The notes under the pieces were generated by a model that saw only the letters and a list, made by a program, of their open reading frames with translations, did no database searches and was not told the DNA's origin. From positions 1,455,501 to 1,519,500 of the forward strand of contig NZ_CP023317.1 in assembly GCF_009497655.1 (NCBI RefSeq): a DNA stretch of 64,000 nucleotides, in the 5' to 3' direction. The DNA comes from Priestia megaterium. Its GTDB lineage: Bacteria; Bacillota; Bacilli; Bacillales; Bacillaceae_H. Shown in pieces: positions 51,865-61,035 of the stretch; the first letter of the stretch is position 1, and the number at the start of each line of letters is the position of its first letter. Made by a program: the position numbers and the translations under genes.

Positions 51865-53067
51865 ATGGGAAATGTATTAGTAATAGGCTTTCCAGGTGAA
51901 GGACATGTGAACCCTTCTTTAGGAATTGTAAAAGAATTAATGGCTCAAGGGGAGAAGGTCGTCTATTACGGCATTGAAGACTATGCTGAAAAAATCCGAA
52001 AAGCAGGAGCGGAATTTCGTGAATACGAAGATTTTCGTCCAAGTCTTGATATGAGCAACCGTATGACCAAAGAAGAGTCTTATGACCGCTATGAAATAAT
52101 GAATTTGTTTTTAAATGAATCTGAAAATATTATTACTAAAATTATGAGTGAAACGAAACATGAAACATATGATTATGTACTTTATGATTATCACCTTTTA
52201 GCAGGTTCCGCTGTGGCCGACCTTCTTCAGCTTCCAAAGGTTTCTCTTTGTACGACGTTTGCGTTAAATAAGGAGTTAGCAACTTGTATGATGCCAAGTG
52301 GTCAAACAGAACCTGACCAATCTTCCTTTTATCCTCAATTCGAAAAATCATTAAATAAGTTCAACAGCCAATATAATACGGAGTTAAAAGACTCCATGGA
52401 CATTATGTCAAATCCAGGGGATATTACGTTAGTATTTACGTCAGAATTCTTTCAGCCGCACGTATCTGAATTTACGAGTGAGTACAAGTTTATTGGTCCT
52501 TCAATTGTTAAACGACTAGATATTGAAGATCCTTCTTACTTACAAAATGAAAATGAAAAAATTATTTTTGTTTCTATGGGAACTATTTTTAATCAGCAGC
52601 TAGAAATCTATAACTTATGTATAGAAGCATTAAAAGATTTTGAGGGTAAAGTTATTTTATCTATTGGTAAAAATACAAAACCTGAAGAATTAGCACACAT
52701 TCCAGAAAACTTCGTTGTAAAACAATACGTACCGCAGCTAGAAATTTTAAAACGTGCGGATTTATTTATTACTCACGGCGGAATGAACAGCAGCAGTGAA
52801 GGTTTATACTACGATACGCCGCTTGTCGTTATTCCAATGGCAGTGGATCAATTTATGGTAGGCGATCGCGTGCAGGAGTTAGGAGCAGGCGTGAAATTAG
52901 ATAAAAATAACGTATCTGCTGAGCTAATCAAAAATACAGTTAACGACGTTTTAACTACTCACACATATAAACAGCATGCACAACAAATCGGAGAATCACT
53001 TCGCTCAGCGGGAGGATACAAGCAAGGTGTGAAAGAAATTTTCAAGATGGTGCCTGTTAAAGCGTAA
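51865..53067 (+). CDS. UDP-glycosyltransferase, macrolide/MGT family (YjiC/YdhE-like)
   Basis: The GT-B enzyme transfers a sugar from a UDP donor to small lipophilic acceptors; Bacillus relatives glucosylate flavonoids and macrolides. The 400 residues start MGNVLVIGFPGEGHVNPSLG with the acceptor-site His, and carry the donor signature THGGMNSSSEGLYYDTPLVV with VDQFMVGDRV. Three in-frame starts exist; AAAGGA at 51850-51855 favours ATG 51865. The next gene, 44 bp on, makes UDP-glucose, which points to UDP-glucose as donor. Confidence 0.88.
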   Translation: MGNVLVIGFPGEGHVNPSLGIVKELMAQGEKVVYYGIEDYAEKIRKAGAEFREYEDFRPSLDMSNRMTKEESYDRYEIMNLFLNESENIITKIMSETKHETYDYVLYDYHLLAGSAVADLLQLPKVSLCTTFALNKELATCMMPSGQTEPDQSSFYPQFEKSLNKFNSQYNTELKDSMDIMSNPGDITLVFTSEFFQPHVSEFTSEYKFIGPSIVKRLDIEDPSYLQNENEKIIFVSMGTIFNQQLEIYNLCIEALKDFEGKVILSIGKNTKPEELAHIPENFVVKQYVPQLEILKRADLFITHGGMNSSSEGLYYDTPLVVIPMAVDQFMVGDRVQELGAGVKLDKNNVSAELIKNTVNDVLTTHTYKQHAQQIGESLRSAGGYKQGVKEIFKMVPVKA

Positions 53068-53111
53068 TAGATGTAAGACAGCTAGATAACTAACAGAGAG
53101 GAGTAAATCAT

Positions 53112-54020
53112 ATGCAGACTATAAAAAAAGCAGTTATACCAGCAGCAGGGTTAGGTACTCGTTTTTTACCCGTTACAAAATCTATCCCAAAAGAAATGCT
53201 TCCAATTGTAAATAAGCCCGTCATTCAATTTATTGTGGAAGAAGCCTTAAAATCAGGCATCGAAGATATTTTAATTGTTACAGGAAACGGAAAACAAGCG
53301 ATTGAAAATCATTTTGACCATAATATTCAATTAGAACACTTGCTTCATCAAAAAGGAAAGACCGAACTATTAGAGGAAATGGAGCATATCTCTGAACTAG
53401 CGAATATTCATTACGTTCGTCAAAAAGAAATGAAGGGCCTTGGCCATGCGATTGGCTGTGCTCGACAATTTATTGGAAACGAACCGTTTGCAGTTTTACT
53501 TGGAGATGACTTAACAGACCCAGATCAGCCTTGTTTAAAACAGCTGATTGACCAGTATACCCAAACGGGATCGTCGGTTATCGGCGTGCAGCGCGTAGAG
53601 GAAGAAGCCGTTCATCGTTACGGGATTATAGATCCAAAAGTAAATAAAAACCGATTATACGAAGTGAATGGTTTTGTAGAAAAACCATCAGTCGAAGAAG
53701 CTCCGTCTAATTTAGGAATTATTGGACGCTATGTATTTACACCTGACATTTTTGATTATCTTGAAACGCAGGAAGCTGGAAAAGGTGGGGAGATTCAGCT
53801 AACGGATGCTATTCAGCGTATGAATATAGACCGTTCTATTTATGCTTACGAATTCGAAGGCGAACGTTATGATGCAGGGGAAAAATTAGATTTTATTTTT
53901 ACGACCCTTGCTTTTGCGTTAAAAGATGAAGAATTAAAAGCACCTCTTTTAACTAAATTCAAAGAGCTGATCAACAAGGAAGAACAAAAAGAAAAAATTG
54001 CTGTACAAATTGGAAAATAA
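53112..54020 (+). CDS. UTP-glucose-1-phosphate uridylyltransferase (GalU/GtaB type)
   Basis: The enzyme makes UDP-glucose from glucose-1-phosphate and UTP. The 302 residues have the nucleotide-binding [19 protein letters not shown], the later [10 protein letters not shown] and the [11 protein letters not shown] loop. Length is normal for GtaB. Bacillus species carry several paralogues (GtaB, YtdA, YngB); I cannot say which this is. GAGAGGAGTAAATCAT precedes the ATG. With the glycosyltransferase before it, it forms a donor-synthesis plus transfer pair. Confidence 0.9.
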   Translation: MQTIKKAVIPAAGLGTRFLPVTKSIPKEMLPIVNKPVIQFIVEEALKSGIEDILIVTGNGKQAIENHFDHNIQLEHLLHQKGKTELLEEMEHISELANIHYVRQKEMKGLGHAIGCARQFIGNEPFAVLLGDDLTDPDQPCLKQLIDQYTQTGSSVIGVQRVEEEAVHRYGIIDPKVNKNRLYEVNGFVEKPSVEEAPSNLGIIGRYVFTPDIFDYLETQEAGKGGEIQLTDAIQRMNIDRSIYAYEFEGERYDAGEKLDFIFTTLAFALKDEELKAPLLTKFKELINKEEQKEKIAVQIGK

Positions 54021-54032
54021 CCTTCATTTACA

Positions 54033-54074
54033 CACCTTTCTTCTACTGTTTCTTGAAGAAAGGTGCGTTTTTTT
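54033..54074 (+). terminator. Intrinsic terminator after the UDP-glucose gene
   Basis: A perfect 11-bp stem CACCTTTCTTC/GAAGAAAGGTG and a T tract of seven. Confidence 0.86.
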
Positions 54075-54123
54075 GCGAAAATGGAACGTTTGACAGCTGG
54101 ATAGAAAGGGTTGAAATGAGTTT

Positions 54124-55335
54124 ATGTCGAAAGCAGAAAATTCGTTTGTATCAGGCATAAAGATTGTATTTACAGACCGGGATTTTCGAACGATTTTTAT
54201 TTCATTATTTATTATTGGGTTGTCTGTTGGCGGCTTTATGCCTTATTTAACGGTTTGGGCAACAAATACATTGCACGCCACTTCGTTTCAAGCAGGATTT
54301 TTATTTGTCCCAATGAGCATTCTTGGTTTAATCGTCTCGTTTTATTTGGCTTCTTTATCAGACAAATGGGGAAAACGAAAGCCATTTATTATTTGGGCCT
54401 TACTGATTGGAACCATTTCAAGAGTTCCCTTAGCGTTTACGCATTCTTATACAATAGCACTCATTTTACTTGCTATAGGAGGGTTTAATGCGTTTTCTTT
54501 TTTCTTTGCTCTGCTGAATGATTTTATTGTTAAAAAGGAAGAAAGTAAATCGCAGGCAGGTACGATTACCGGTACTGTGCGAATGGCATTTTCACAAGGC
54601 TATATTTTCGGACCGATGCTCGGAGCTTTAATCATTGACCACGGAGGGTATACTCTTTTATTTTTACTATCAGGGTTGTTATCGCTGGCAACTTTAGTGT
54701 GGGTTCTTTTTGCGCTTAAAGAAGACAGTATGCCTCAACCTTCAGCACATGCATCTTCAAAAGCGCCAGCTGGTATACCTTCTGTATTAATAGCTGTATT
54801 CGTAGCGGCTCTTTTCATTTTTGCGGGTGATTCCGGACGTTCTATGTATTTGCCGCTGTATATAACGGATACGTTAAAGCAATCCGTTTCGATTGTAGGA
54901 ATTCTTTTTACCGTTACGTCTGTTTTTGAACTAATATTTATGCCGTTAGGAGGCTATTTTTCTGATAAAATCGGAGTCAAACGCTTCTTTGTTATCGGCA
55001 TAGCTTGCCAAGTGCTTTATTTTGTTTTAACAAGCCTTCATTTACCGCTGAGTGGATTGATTGCGCTTCAAGTATTTTATGCTTTCATTCTATCCGCTAC
55101 AATGGGAGCTGGCATGGTGTATGCTCAGTCACTGGCCCCGCGTCAAATTGGACTAGCCACGACGGCATATATGACAGCTATACAAACTTCAGCAGTTGTC
55201 AGCAGCTTAGCTATGGGGTCACTAGTTAGCGTGATTCCGTTGCCTTCTACTTTTTACATTTTAGCTGTTTTTGCGGTTATTTCAGGTGTAATGTTTCTAT
55301 TGATGAAGCAAAAATCAGCTGAGGAAGTGAGCTGA
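54124..55335 (+). CDS. MFS transporter, sugar-efflux (SetA/B) type
   Basis: The 403-residue carrier has about 12 membrane helices. The helix 2-3 motif reads ASLSDKWGKRKPFI, and FIFAGDSGRSMYLPLYI in the second half resembles sugar-efflux carriers of the Set family. A central cytoplasmic loop is rich in Ser, Ala and Pro (PQPSAHASSKAPAG). The start ATG 54124 has a weak AAAGGG site. It follows the UDP-sugar genes after a terminator. The substrate is inferred. Confidence 0.8.
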   Translation: MSKAENSFVSGIKIVFTDRDFRTIFISLFIIGLSVGGFMPYLTVWATNTLHATSFQAGFLFVPMSILGLIVSFYLASLSDKWGKRKPFIIWALLIGTISRVPLAFTHSYTIALILLAIGGFNAFSFFFALLNDFIVKKEESKSQAGTITGTVRMAFSQGYIFGPMLGALIIDHGGYTLLFLLSGLLSLATLVWVLFALKEDSMPQPSAHASSKAPAGIPSVLIAVFVAALFIFAGDSGRSMYLPLYITDTLKQSVSIVGILFTVTSVFELIFMPLGGYFSDKIGVKRFFVIGIACQVLYFVLTSLHLPLSGLIALQVFYAFILSATMGAGMVYAQSLAPRQIGLATTAYMTAIQTSAVVSSLAMGSLVSVIPLPSTFYILAVFAVISGVMFLLMKQKSAEEVS

Positions 55336-55423
55336 AAAGTTAAGAAGAGGTTGAGATATTACCAAATTAATCTAATCTAAAGACAAACAAATAGTATGCA
55401 TGAGCTGCACTGCTTGTGACACC

Positions 55424-55540
55424 GCAGTTGATTTCCGTGCAAGTCTTCGCTTTCCGCGGATGGCCGATGAGCCTCCTTGCGGGGTCTCATCTGTTCCACT
55501 TTCCCCGCAGGAGTCTTCGCCTTGCCCTCCAATCAACTGC
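55424..55540. repeat. 117-bp inverted-repeat element (MITE/REP-like)
   Basis: The gap 55336-55651 has no gene. It holds a compact element bounded by a perfect 10-bp inverted repeat, GCAGTTGATT at 55424-55433 and AATCAACTGC at 55531-55540. Inside are nested arms (GATGAG/CTCATC, and CTCCT-GCGGGG/CCCCGC-AGGAG) and a direct repeat AGTCTTCGC. It is markedly more GC-rich than its surroundings. I recall similar CTTTCCGCGG and CCCGCAGGAG strings as dispersed repeats in Bacillus megaterium and B. halodurans; copy number was not tested. Confidence 0.72.
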
Positions 55541-55580
55541 TAGAAGGACATAAAGAAATGACACATACGTTCACCATAAC

Positions 55581-55616
55581 AAAAAACGAACCATTCATTA
55601 ATGGTTCGTTTTTTTT
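55581..55616. terminator. Bidirectional terminator in the repeat-bearing gap
   Basis: A stem AACGAACCATT/AATGGTTCGTT flanked by A and T runs, 4-nt loop. It could serve both convergent MFS genes. Confidence 0.85.
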
Positions 55617-55651
55617 ACTTTCTCTAAAATACTTTTGCCCCAGCCTCTTTT

Positions 55652-56875
55652 TTATGAGGCTGTTTCTTGAATTTGTTCGCGGGGCTTTTTATTTAAAATT
55701 TTGCGGTAGCGGTAATTAACAAAAGCCGCCGCCGCCATACCTACTACTGAAAGCATCGCATCAAAGATAAAGATAATTGAAATATGTCCCGTTTTAGACA
55801 TGAGCCCTGTTGCTAAAGGCAATAAAATTGCAGCTAATCCAGCAGCGGTCGCTACAATTCCTGTAACCGTTCCTTTTTTGTTCCAGAAAAGCTCGGTCAT
55901 AACGGTAATCGCTAATTGAAAGACCCCAGCCGTAGAAAATCCCATGAAAAAAGCAGCTGCAATTGCAATAGCAGGTACTTTAACAAATAGAAGCGTAAGT
56001 ACAGCGATAAGGGTAATCATCGGGTAAACGAGAATAACCGTTACAGGACGAAGCACTTTGCTTAATAATACGGCTAATACTAAAACAGAGATTAAAGCTC
56101 CGATGCTGTAGTAGCTTAAAAGGCGAACCGAGCTGCTTTCAGCCATATCTAATACTTGTTGACCATAAGTAGGAAGCCAAATTTGAGCCACTGTAAACAG
56201 AGCTGTAGAAGTAAATCCAATCACAATAAGAGCGATTCCTTCTTGTTTCATGTTAGGAGGAGAGAGAAATTTATTCTCTTCTGTACTTTGCTGTTGAACT
56301 GTATTCTGTTCGCGTTTATGATTGGGAAAAGGCAGTTTGAACATAAAGATCATATTTAGTAAATAAATAAGAGCGGGAAGGAAAAAAGCATACCCATAAA
56401 ACAAATCACGATCCGCAAAAAAGGCAATCATAAACGGCAGAAGCGCTGCTCCAGCTGATATAAATGCTTTTACAAGAACACTGGCTGAACCTGAAGATTT
56501 AGGAAAAACTTCAATCAAAGCAGGGTATGTTCCAGCGTCCATAGCAGAGTTTGCAATACCAGCAATAATGGCAAAGATAAAGGCTGTTTGATAATTTGGC
56601 GATAATGGAATGCCAATTAAGAAAATAGCCATCGTCAGAGACGAAACAATAATCAAAGGTTTTCGTCCGACTTTATCAGACAAGATGCCTGATAGAGAAT
56701 ATGAAAGCAATTTTCCAATTCCGATAGCAGAAATGATATAGCTGATTCCAGCACCGTCGGTATTTAATTGTTTTGTCAAAAATGACATATTTGATGCAAG
56801 CATGATATTGACCATGCCAAGTAGAAAATAGTTAATATACATACCTGAAGCTGACAGCATGTACTTATTTTTCAT
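55652..56875 (-). CDS. MFS transporter, metabolite:H+ symporter type
   Basis: The 407-residue carrier has 12 helices with a long central loop (KREQNTVQQQSTEENKFL). The helix 2-3 signature is GILSDKVGRKPLI. Its overall sequence recalls MFS carriers for aromatic or organic acids, but I cannot assign one. The start follows AAGGATGTGTAAACG with the N-terminus MKNKYMLSASG. The last codons lie over a GAGGCTG/CAGCCTC hairpin that carries the 18-mer shared with position 1475. A possible catabolite-repression site lies upstream. Confidence 0.84.
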   Translation of the reverse strand: MKNKYMLSASGMYINYFLLGMVNIMLASNMSFLTKQLNTDGAGISYIISAIGIGKLLSYSLSGILSDKVGRKPLIIVSSLTMAIFLIGIPLSPNYQTAFIFAIIAGIANSAMDAGTYPALIEVFPKSSGSASVLVKAFISAGAALLPFMIAFFADRDLFYGYAFFLPALIYLLNMIFMFKLPFPNHKREQNTVQQQSTEENKFLSPPNMKQEGIALIVIGFTSTALFTVAQIWLPTYGQQVLDMAESSSVRLLSYYSIGALISVLVLAVLLSKVLRPVTVILVYPMITLIAVLTLLFVKVPAIAIAAAFFMGFSTAGVFQLAITVMTELFWNKKGTVTGIVATAAGLAAILLPLATGLMSKTGHISIIFIFDAMLSVVGMAAAAFVNYRYRKILNKKPREQIQETAS

Positions 56876-57294
56876 CGTTTACACATCCTTACGTAAAAAA
56901 GCTTATATGAAATGGATAAAAGCAATCACCCAGCCCTCCTTTTTTCATCGTTATTTATAAACCTACTTCCATGATAAGTTTATGAAGACATTACCTTTAC
57001 CTTTTATCATTGGATTTATTCAGTTCTTTTTAGTATGCGACTAAATGCGTGCATCTAGTGCTTCAAATCAATATGAAATCTATTCTAACATGTTTTTAGC
57101 GCTTTAAACCAAAAAAGTGATATTTTATAAAAAAATCCTATCTTCTTTCGCGGCTTCACAAAAGAAACTCCACAAAAAATGTTCGCTTTAAAGCCAGGCT
57201 GCACAAGAAGTACCTCTTAATGATGGTTATTAAAAATGAGAAAAGGGTATTTATAAACTAAGGAAAAAGAAATAAGGGAAGAAAGGTGGAAACA
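56876..57294. other. Divergent gap between the MFS and DCC genes
   Basis: About 420 bp with no gene. On the minus strand 57107-57094 matches the CcpA cre consensus at about 11 of 14 positions, about 220 bp before the MFS start. AT-rich stretches near 57115-57135 could hold promoters, but none is convincing. Confidence 0.4.
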
Positions 57295-57666
57295 ATGAAG
57301 CACAAAGTATTTTTTGATGCGGAATGTCCTTTATGTTACAACGTAAAAAAAATAATTAAAGCGCTGGACTGGACGAACCAAATCCAGTGGATTCCAGTTC
57401 AATACATTGAGCGAACGGAGTATAGCTACTTAAAAGAAGAAGGAAGAGACTTATATGATCAAATTCATATGGTCACCAAAAAAGGGGAAGTATTAGCAGG
57501 ATTTGAAACGGTCAGACGGCTTTTAGCTGTTTTGCCTCTTACATGTCCAATCGGCGTGCTTCTGCATTTACCATTAATGAAAAAAGCGTTTAGTCCGCTA
57601 TACAAATGGATATCCACAAACAGGTACGACTGGTTTGGGCGCTACGATTCGCCGCGAACCACATAA
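57295..57666 (+). CDS. DCC-family thiol-disulfide oxidoreductase (DUF393)
   Basis: The 123-residue protein belongs to PF04134, named for the DxxCxxC motif, seen here as FDAECPLCYN. The thioredoxin-like core continues with IQWIPVQYIER and the RRLLAVLP helix. AAAGGTGG before the ATG at 57295 sets the start; the GTG at 57286 lies within that site. It is a single gene flanked by a good terminator. Redox activity is predicted from the two cysteines; the partner is unknown. Confidence 0.87.
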   Translation: MKHKVFFDAECPLCYNVKKIIKALDWTNQIQWIPVQYIERTEYSYLKEEGRDLYDQIHMVTKKGEVLAGFETVRRLLAVLPLTCPIGVLLHLPLMKKAFSPLYKWISTNRYDWFGRYDSPRTT

Positions 57667-57675
57667 ACATATAAA

Positions 57676-57712
57676 AAGGACAAGCTTTTAAAAAGCTTGT
57701 CCCTTTTGTTTT
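57676..57712 (+). terminator. Intrinsic terminator
   Basis: A perfect 12-bp stem GGACAAGCTTTT/AAAAGCTTGTCC with a T tail. Confidence 0.86.
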
Positions 57713-57813
57713 GAAAACATTATAATTTATACATACTTTAATTTCTAAAAACGTATGTGACCGAGACGCGTAAATTCTAGAAAAGCAGCTATAGCTGAAA
57801 GGGAGAACTTTAT

Positions 57814-58734
57814 ATGAAAACAAAATGGACAGCTGAACGAATGCCTGATCTAACGGGGAAAACTGCCCTTATAACGGGAGGAAACAGCGGTATTGGGTTT
57901 GAAGCTGCAAAGGCTCTAGCAGCTCGCGGAGCAGAAATCATTCTTGCTGTGCGTAATGAAGCAAAAGGGAAAGAAGCTAAGAAAAGAATTAAAGCGGATA
58001 ACGGAAATGCTAAAGTGACTATTATGTCATTAGATCTTAGTGACTTGAGCTCTATTCGGCATTTTGCCAATCAATTTCTTCAACAATACTCGTCTTTGGA
58101 TCTTCTCATTAATAATGCAGGCGTGATGGTGCCGCCTCACAGCAAAACGAAAGACGGATTTGAACTGCAGTTTGGCTGTAATCATTTAGGACATTTTGCA
58201 CTTACGGGCTTGCTGCTTCCTTTACTAACGGCCACTCCACATTCACGTGTCGTAACGGTAAGCAGTATAGCCGCTAATTCTGGAGAAATCTATTTTGATA
58301 ATCTCGACGGAGAAAAAGGCTACAGTCCAATGAAGTTCTATAGACAAAGCAAACTCGCCAACCTATTGTTTGCCAAAGAATTGCAAATTCGCTTAGAAGC
58401 AGCCGGATCAACGACAATTAGTGCCGCTGTACATCCGGGTATTTCAAATACAAACCTATTATCACGCGGTTCAGGAAAAGAACCAAACGGCTTGTTGAAA
58501 TTTTTAGTCAAGCTATTTAGTCAATCTGCAGAAATGGGCGCGCTGCCTACTCTTTATGCAGCCACTGAATCAATAGAAGGCGGTACATATATTGGGCCAG
58601 ACGGAAAAGATGCTAAAAAAGGATATCCTGTAAAAGATATGATGGGAGACGTTTTATTTAAACCGGACGTAGCGGAAAAACTATGGAGCGTATCTGAGGA
58701 CTTAACAGGTGTTGAGTACTCGTTTCGTGCTTAA
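57814..58734 (+). CDS. Short-chain dehydrogenase/reductase
   Basis: The 306-residue NAD(P)-dependent oxidoreductase resembles retinol dehydrogenase/WW-type SDRs. Marks are the Rossmann loop TGGNSGIGFE, NNAGVMV, the catalytic Ser in VTVSSIAAN, and YRQSKLANLLF with the Tyr and Lys. The Arg in LAVRNEAKG suggests NADPH. AAAGGGAGAACTTTAT precedes the ATG. It is monocistronic between terminators. The substrate cannot be read from sequence. Confidence 0.88.
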   Translation: MKTKWTAERMPDLTGKTALITGGNSGIGFEAAKALAARGAEIILAVRNEAKGKEAKKRIKADNGNAKVTIMSLDLSDLSSIRHFANQFLQQYSSLDLLINNAGVMVPPHSKTKDGFELQFGCNHLGHFALTGLLLPLLTATPHSRVVTVSSIAANSGEIYFDNLDGEKGYSPMKFYRQSKLANLLFAKELQIRLEAAGSTTISAAVHPGISNTNLLSRGSGKEPNGLLKFLVKLFSQSAEMGALPTLYAATESIEGGTYIGPDGKDAKKGYPVKDMMGDVLFKPDVAEKLWSVSEDLTGVEYSFRA

Positions 58735-58737
58735 GAT

Positions 58738-58772
58738 AAAAAACAGTTCTGTAAGTGCGGAGCTGTTTTTTT
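58738..58772 (+). terminator. Intrinsic terminator after the SDR gene
   Basis: AAACAGTTC pairs with GAGCTGTTT (with G-U) and is followed by T. Confidence 0.75.
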
Positions 58773-58914
58773 GTTGCTCAAAAACTATAGATCAGCGGGT
58801 TAAATAAAAAAAAGAATGTTGGATAGCATAATGGTAAGTAAACGTACAATGAGTATGTTCTCTTTTGAGCGATAAAAGCACTCAACAAAGCTCAAGAAGC
58901 GGAGGAAAGTAACA

Positions 58915-59895
58915 GTGCCTGACAAACCTAGTATTACCTCAAGTGAAATTGGAACGCTGTGGATGACATATCAGCAGAAAACGTTAATCATTTGCTTGTT
59001 GGATTATATGATTGAACATGCAGACGATGAAGATGCTAAAACAATTATGACAGATTTGCGTGAGCAGCTTATTATATACATACGAAAGATAAAAACAATA
59101 TTTGAAAAAGAAGGAGCCGTAGTGCCAACCGGGCTTTCATCTCAAGACGTAAACATACAGGCTCCAAAACTATTTACTAATGGATTTGATATTATGTTTC
59201 TTCGTGTTATTAAAGAAATTAGTATGGGGATGTATACATTAAGTTTAGGTAAGGCCTACAGAGAAGATGTGGTGAAATTTTATCAAGATTTAACAAAGAT
59301 TACGCAACATTGTTATGATTCCTGTACGCAGTATTTACTGAAAAAAGGGATTTTATCACGTCCACCCTATATTCCGATGCCAACCACCGTTGAGTTTGTT
59401 TCTGACAGAAAATATTTGAGCGGCTTAAATGTATTTGCGGATAAAAGAGTATTAAATACGATAGAGCTAGCTCAGCTTTATCACGGGGTCGAAACAAACA
59501 TTGTGGGGATGAAGTTAATGAAGGCTTTTTCTCAAACGGCTAAAGATACCGAAGTCAAAAAGCATTTTTTGAAAGGAAAAGAGCTCAGTAAAAAGATTAT
59601 TACGCGTCTAGAAGAAATAATTATACAAGACGATATTTCACCTTCTGTTGCCTCAACAGGAAGCATCACGACTTCTGAAACGCCTGCTTTTTCTGATCGT
59701 TTGATGCTGACATGCGATATTTTACTAAGTAATTTTAGTATTGGAAGTCAGGCATTTGGAGCAGCATTTAGTTTTCGAAGAGATATTGTGGCTAAAATGA
59801 TGCTGATAGGAGAAGATGCGTTTCAATATGCAAGCGAAGCGACGGAAATTATGATTAAAAAAGGCTGGCTTGAAGTTCCACCAAGTATTGATTAG
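58915..59895 (+). CDS. DUF3231 family protein, two repeats
   Basis: The 326-residue soluble helical protein has two related halves of about 160 residues, each resembling a ferritin-like four-helix bundle typical of DUF3231. The first begins ITSSEIGTLWMTYQQKT, the second LNVFADKRVLNTIELAQLY with LYHGVETNIVGMKLM. The start is GTG after GGAGGAAAGTAACA. Relatives in Bacillus resemble spore-coat CotF-like proteins, but no signal of sporulation control was found here. Confidence 0.84.
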   Translation: MPDKPSITSSEIGTLWMTYQQKTLIICLLDYMIEHADDEDAKTIMTDLREQLIIYIRKIKTIFEKEGAVVPTGLSSQDVNIQAPKLFTNGFDIMFLRVIKEISMGMYTLSLGKAYREDVVKFYQDLTKITQHCYDSCTQYLLKKGILSRPPYIPMPTTVEFVSDRKYLSGLNVFADKRVLNTIELAQLYHGVETNIVGMKLMKAFSQTAKDTEVKKHFLKGKELSKKIITRLEEIIIQDDISPSVASTGSITTSETPAFSDRLMLTCDILLSNFSIGSQAFGAAFSFRRDIVAKMMLIGEDAFQYASEATEIMIKKGWLEVPPSID

Positions 59896-59960
59896 CTAAT
59901 ATGAAAATACGTATTTACATGATGCTCTTTTAAAAGCAATGAATTTAAAATAAGTGAGAT

Positions 59961-60016
59961 AAAAACACGGTGCTGATTCAATACACTTAGTATGTAAATC
60001 AACACGGTGTTTTTGC
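59961..60016 (+). terminator. Terminator-like hairpin after the DUF3231 gene
   Basis: AAAAACAC/GTGTTTTT plus inner arms TGATT/AATCA, with an internal bulge. Confidence 0.6.
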
Positions 60017-60095
60017 TTTGTTTGAGCAAGTTATGATGGAATTTCTTCAAAGGTATGCTACGATAAGAATTATCTTGAATTGAAGAGGTGTCACG

Positions 60096-60836
60096 ATGAA
60101 AATAGAAGTTTGGTCAGATTTTGTCTGTCCTTTTTGTTATATTGGAAAGCGTCGATTAGAGCAAGCGCTTCAGCAGTTTGCACACAAAGATGACGTGCAG
60201 GTTGAATTTAAAAGCTTTGAGCTAGATCCAAATGCTTCAGTTAATACTGGTAAAACGATTAATGAAGCTCTTGCTGCTAAATATGGAATGACCATTGAAC
60301 AAGCAAAGCAAGCAAATGAAGGGATCGGACAGCAGGCAGCTGGTGTAGGATTATCCTTTAATTTTGACGACATGAAGCCAACTAATACATTTGACGCTCA
60401 TCGTTTAGCAAAATTTGCAAAAGCTCAAGGGAAAGAAGCAGCTATTACAGAAAAACTCTTATATGCATATTTTACTGAATCAAAACATCTAGGTGAAGAA
60501 GAGACGCTGATTGCTCTTGCTGAAGATGCAGGTCTTGACCGAGAAGAAGCACGTCAAATTCTTGCAGATAAAAACGCATACGCAAATGAAGTGCGCAGTG
60601 ATGAAGCAACGGCTCAGCAATATGGCATTAGCGGTGTTCCGTATTTTGTTATTAATCAAAAATATGCGATTTCAGGTGCACAGCCAGTCGAGACATTTGT
60701 AGGGGCTCTCCAACAAGTATGGGAAGAAGAAAATCCGACTCCCACTTTGAAGAGTCTTTCTCCAGAAGGCGCAGATGAGGCCTTTTGTGCAGATGGTCAA
60801 TGTGCCGTTCCTGATTCCTCTAAAAACCAACAATAA
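60096..60836 (+). CDS. DsbA family oxidoreductase, FrnE/YwbO type
   Basis: The 246-residue thioredoxin-fold protein has an active-site CPFC at residues 11-14 (WSDFVCPFCYIGKRRLE) and the cis-proline region GISGVPYFVI. FrnE-type members lack a signal peptide and act in the cytoplasm, as here. An unusual C-terminal tail adds a second cysteine pair, AFCADGQCAV. GAAGAGGTGTCACG precedes the ATG. It is a single gene between terminators. Confidence 0.88.
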   Translation: MKIEVWSDFVCPFCYIGKRRLEQALQQFAHKDDVQVEFKSFELDPNASVNTGKTINEALAAKYGMTIEQAKQANEGIGQQAAGVGLSFNFDDMKPTNTFDAHRLAKFAKAQGKEAAITEKLLYAYFTESKHLGEEETLIALAEDAGLDREEARQILADKNAYANEVRSDEATAQQYGISGVPYFVINQKYAISGAQPVETFVGALQQVWEEENPTPTLKSLSPEGADEAFCADGQCAVPDSSKNQQ

Positions 60837-60839
60837 ACA

Positions 60840-60876
60840 AAAAGCAGAGGCGGAAATTTCGCTTCTGCTTTTTGTT
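60840..60876 (+). terminator. Intrinsic terminator
   Basis: A 13-bp stem AAAAGCAGAGGCG/CGCTTCTGCTTTT with one G-U pair and a T tail. Confidence 0.86.
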
Positions 60877-60922
60877 TATTTTAAAAAAAATTACAAAAAT
60901 ACAAACGTGTGTTCTATTTTTG

Positions 60923-60931
60923 TGTTATAAT
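60923..60931 (+). promoter_or_regulatory. Extended -10 promoter of the ispA-nuclease operon
   Basis: TGTTATAAT carries the TGn extension and a perfect TATAAT; the -35 is poor. It lies about 105 nt before ispA. Confidence 0.5.
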
Positions 60932-61035
60932 AAGTTTAGAAGCAACAAACCTCGATGAGTGAACTCCAAAAATAAGCGATTAAAAGTGATCCCACCATGA
61001 ACTAGCTTCCATTTAATCCTGCAGGGGGAATCTAA

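Noticed and set aside
55477-55719. 80-residue plus-strand frame
   Set aside because: It runs through the inverted-repeat element and terminator and into the antisense of the MFS gene.
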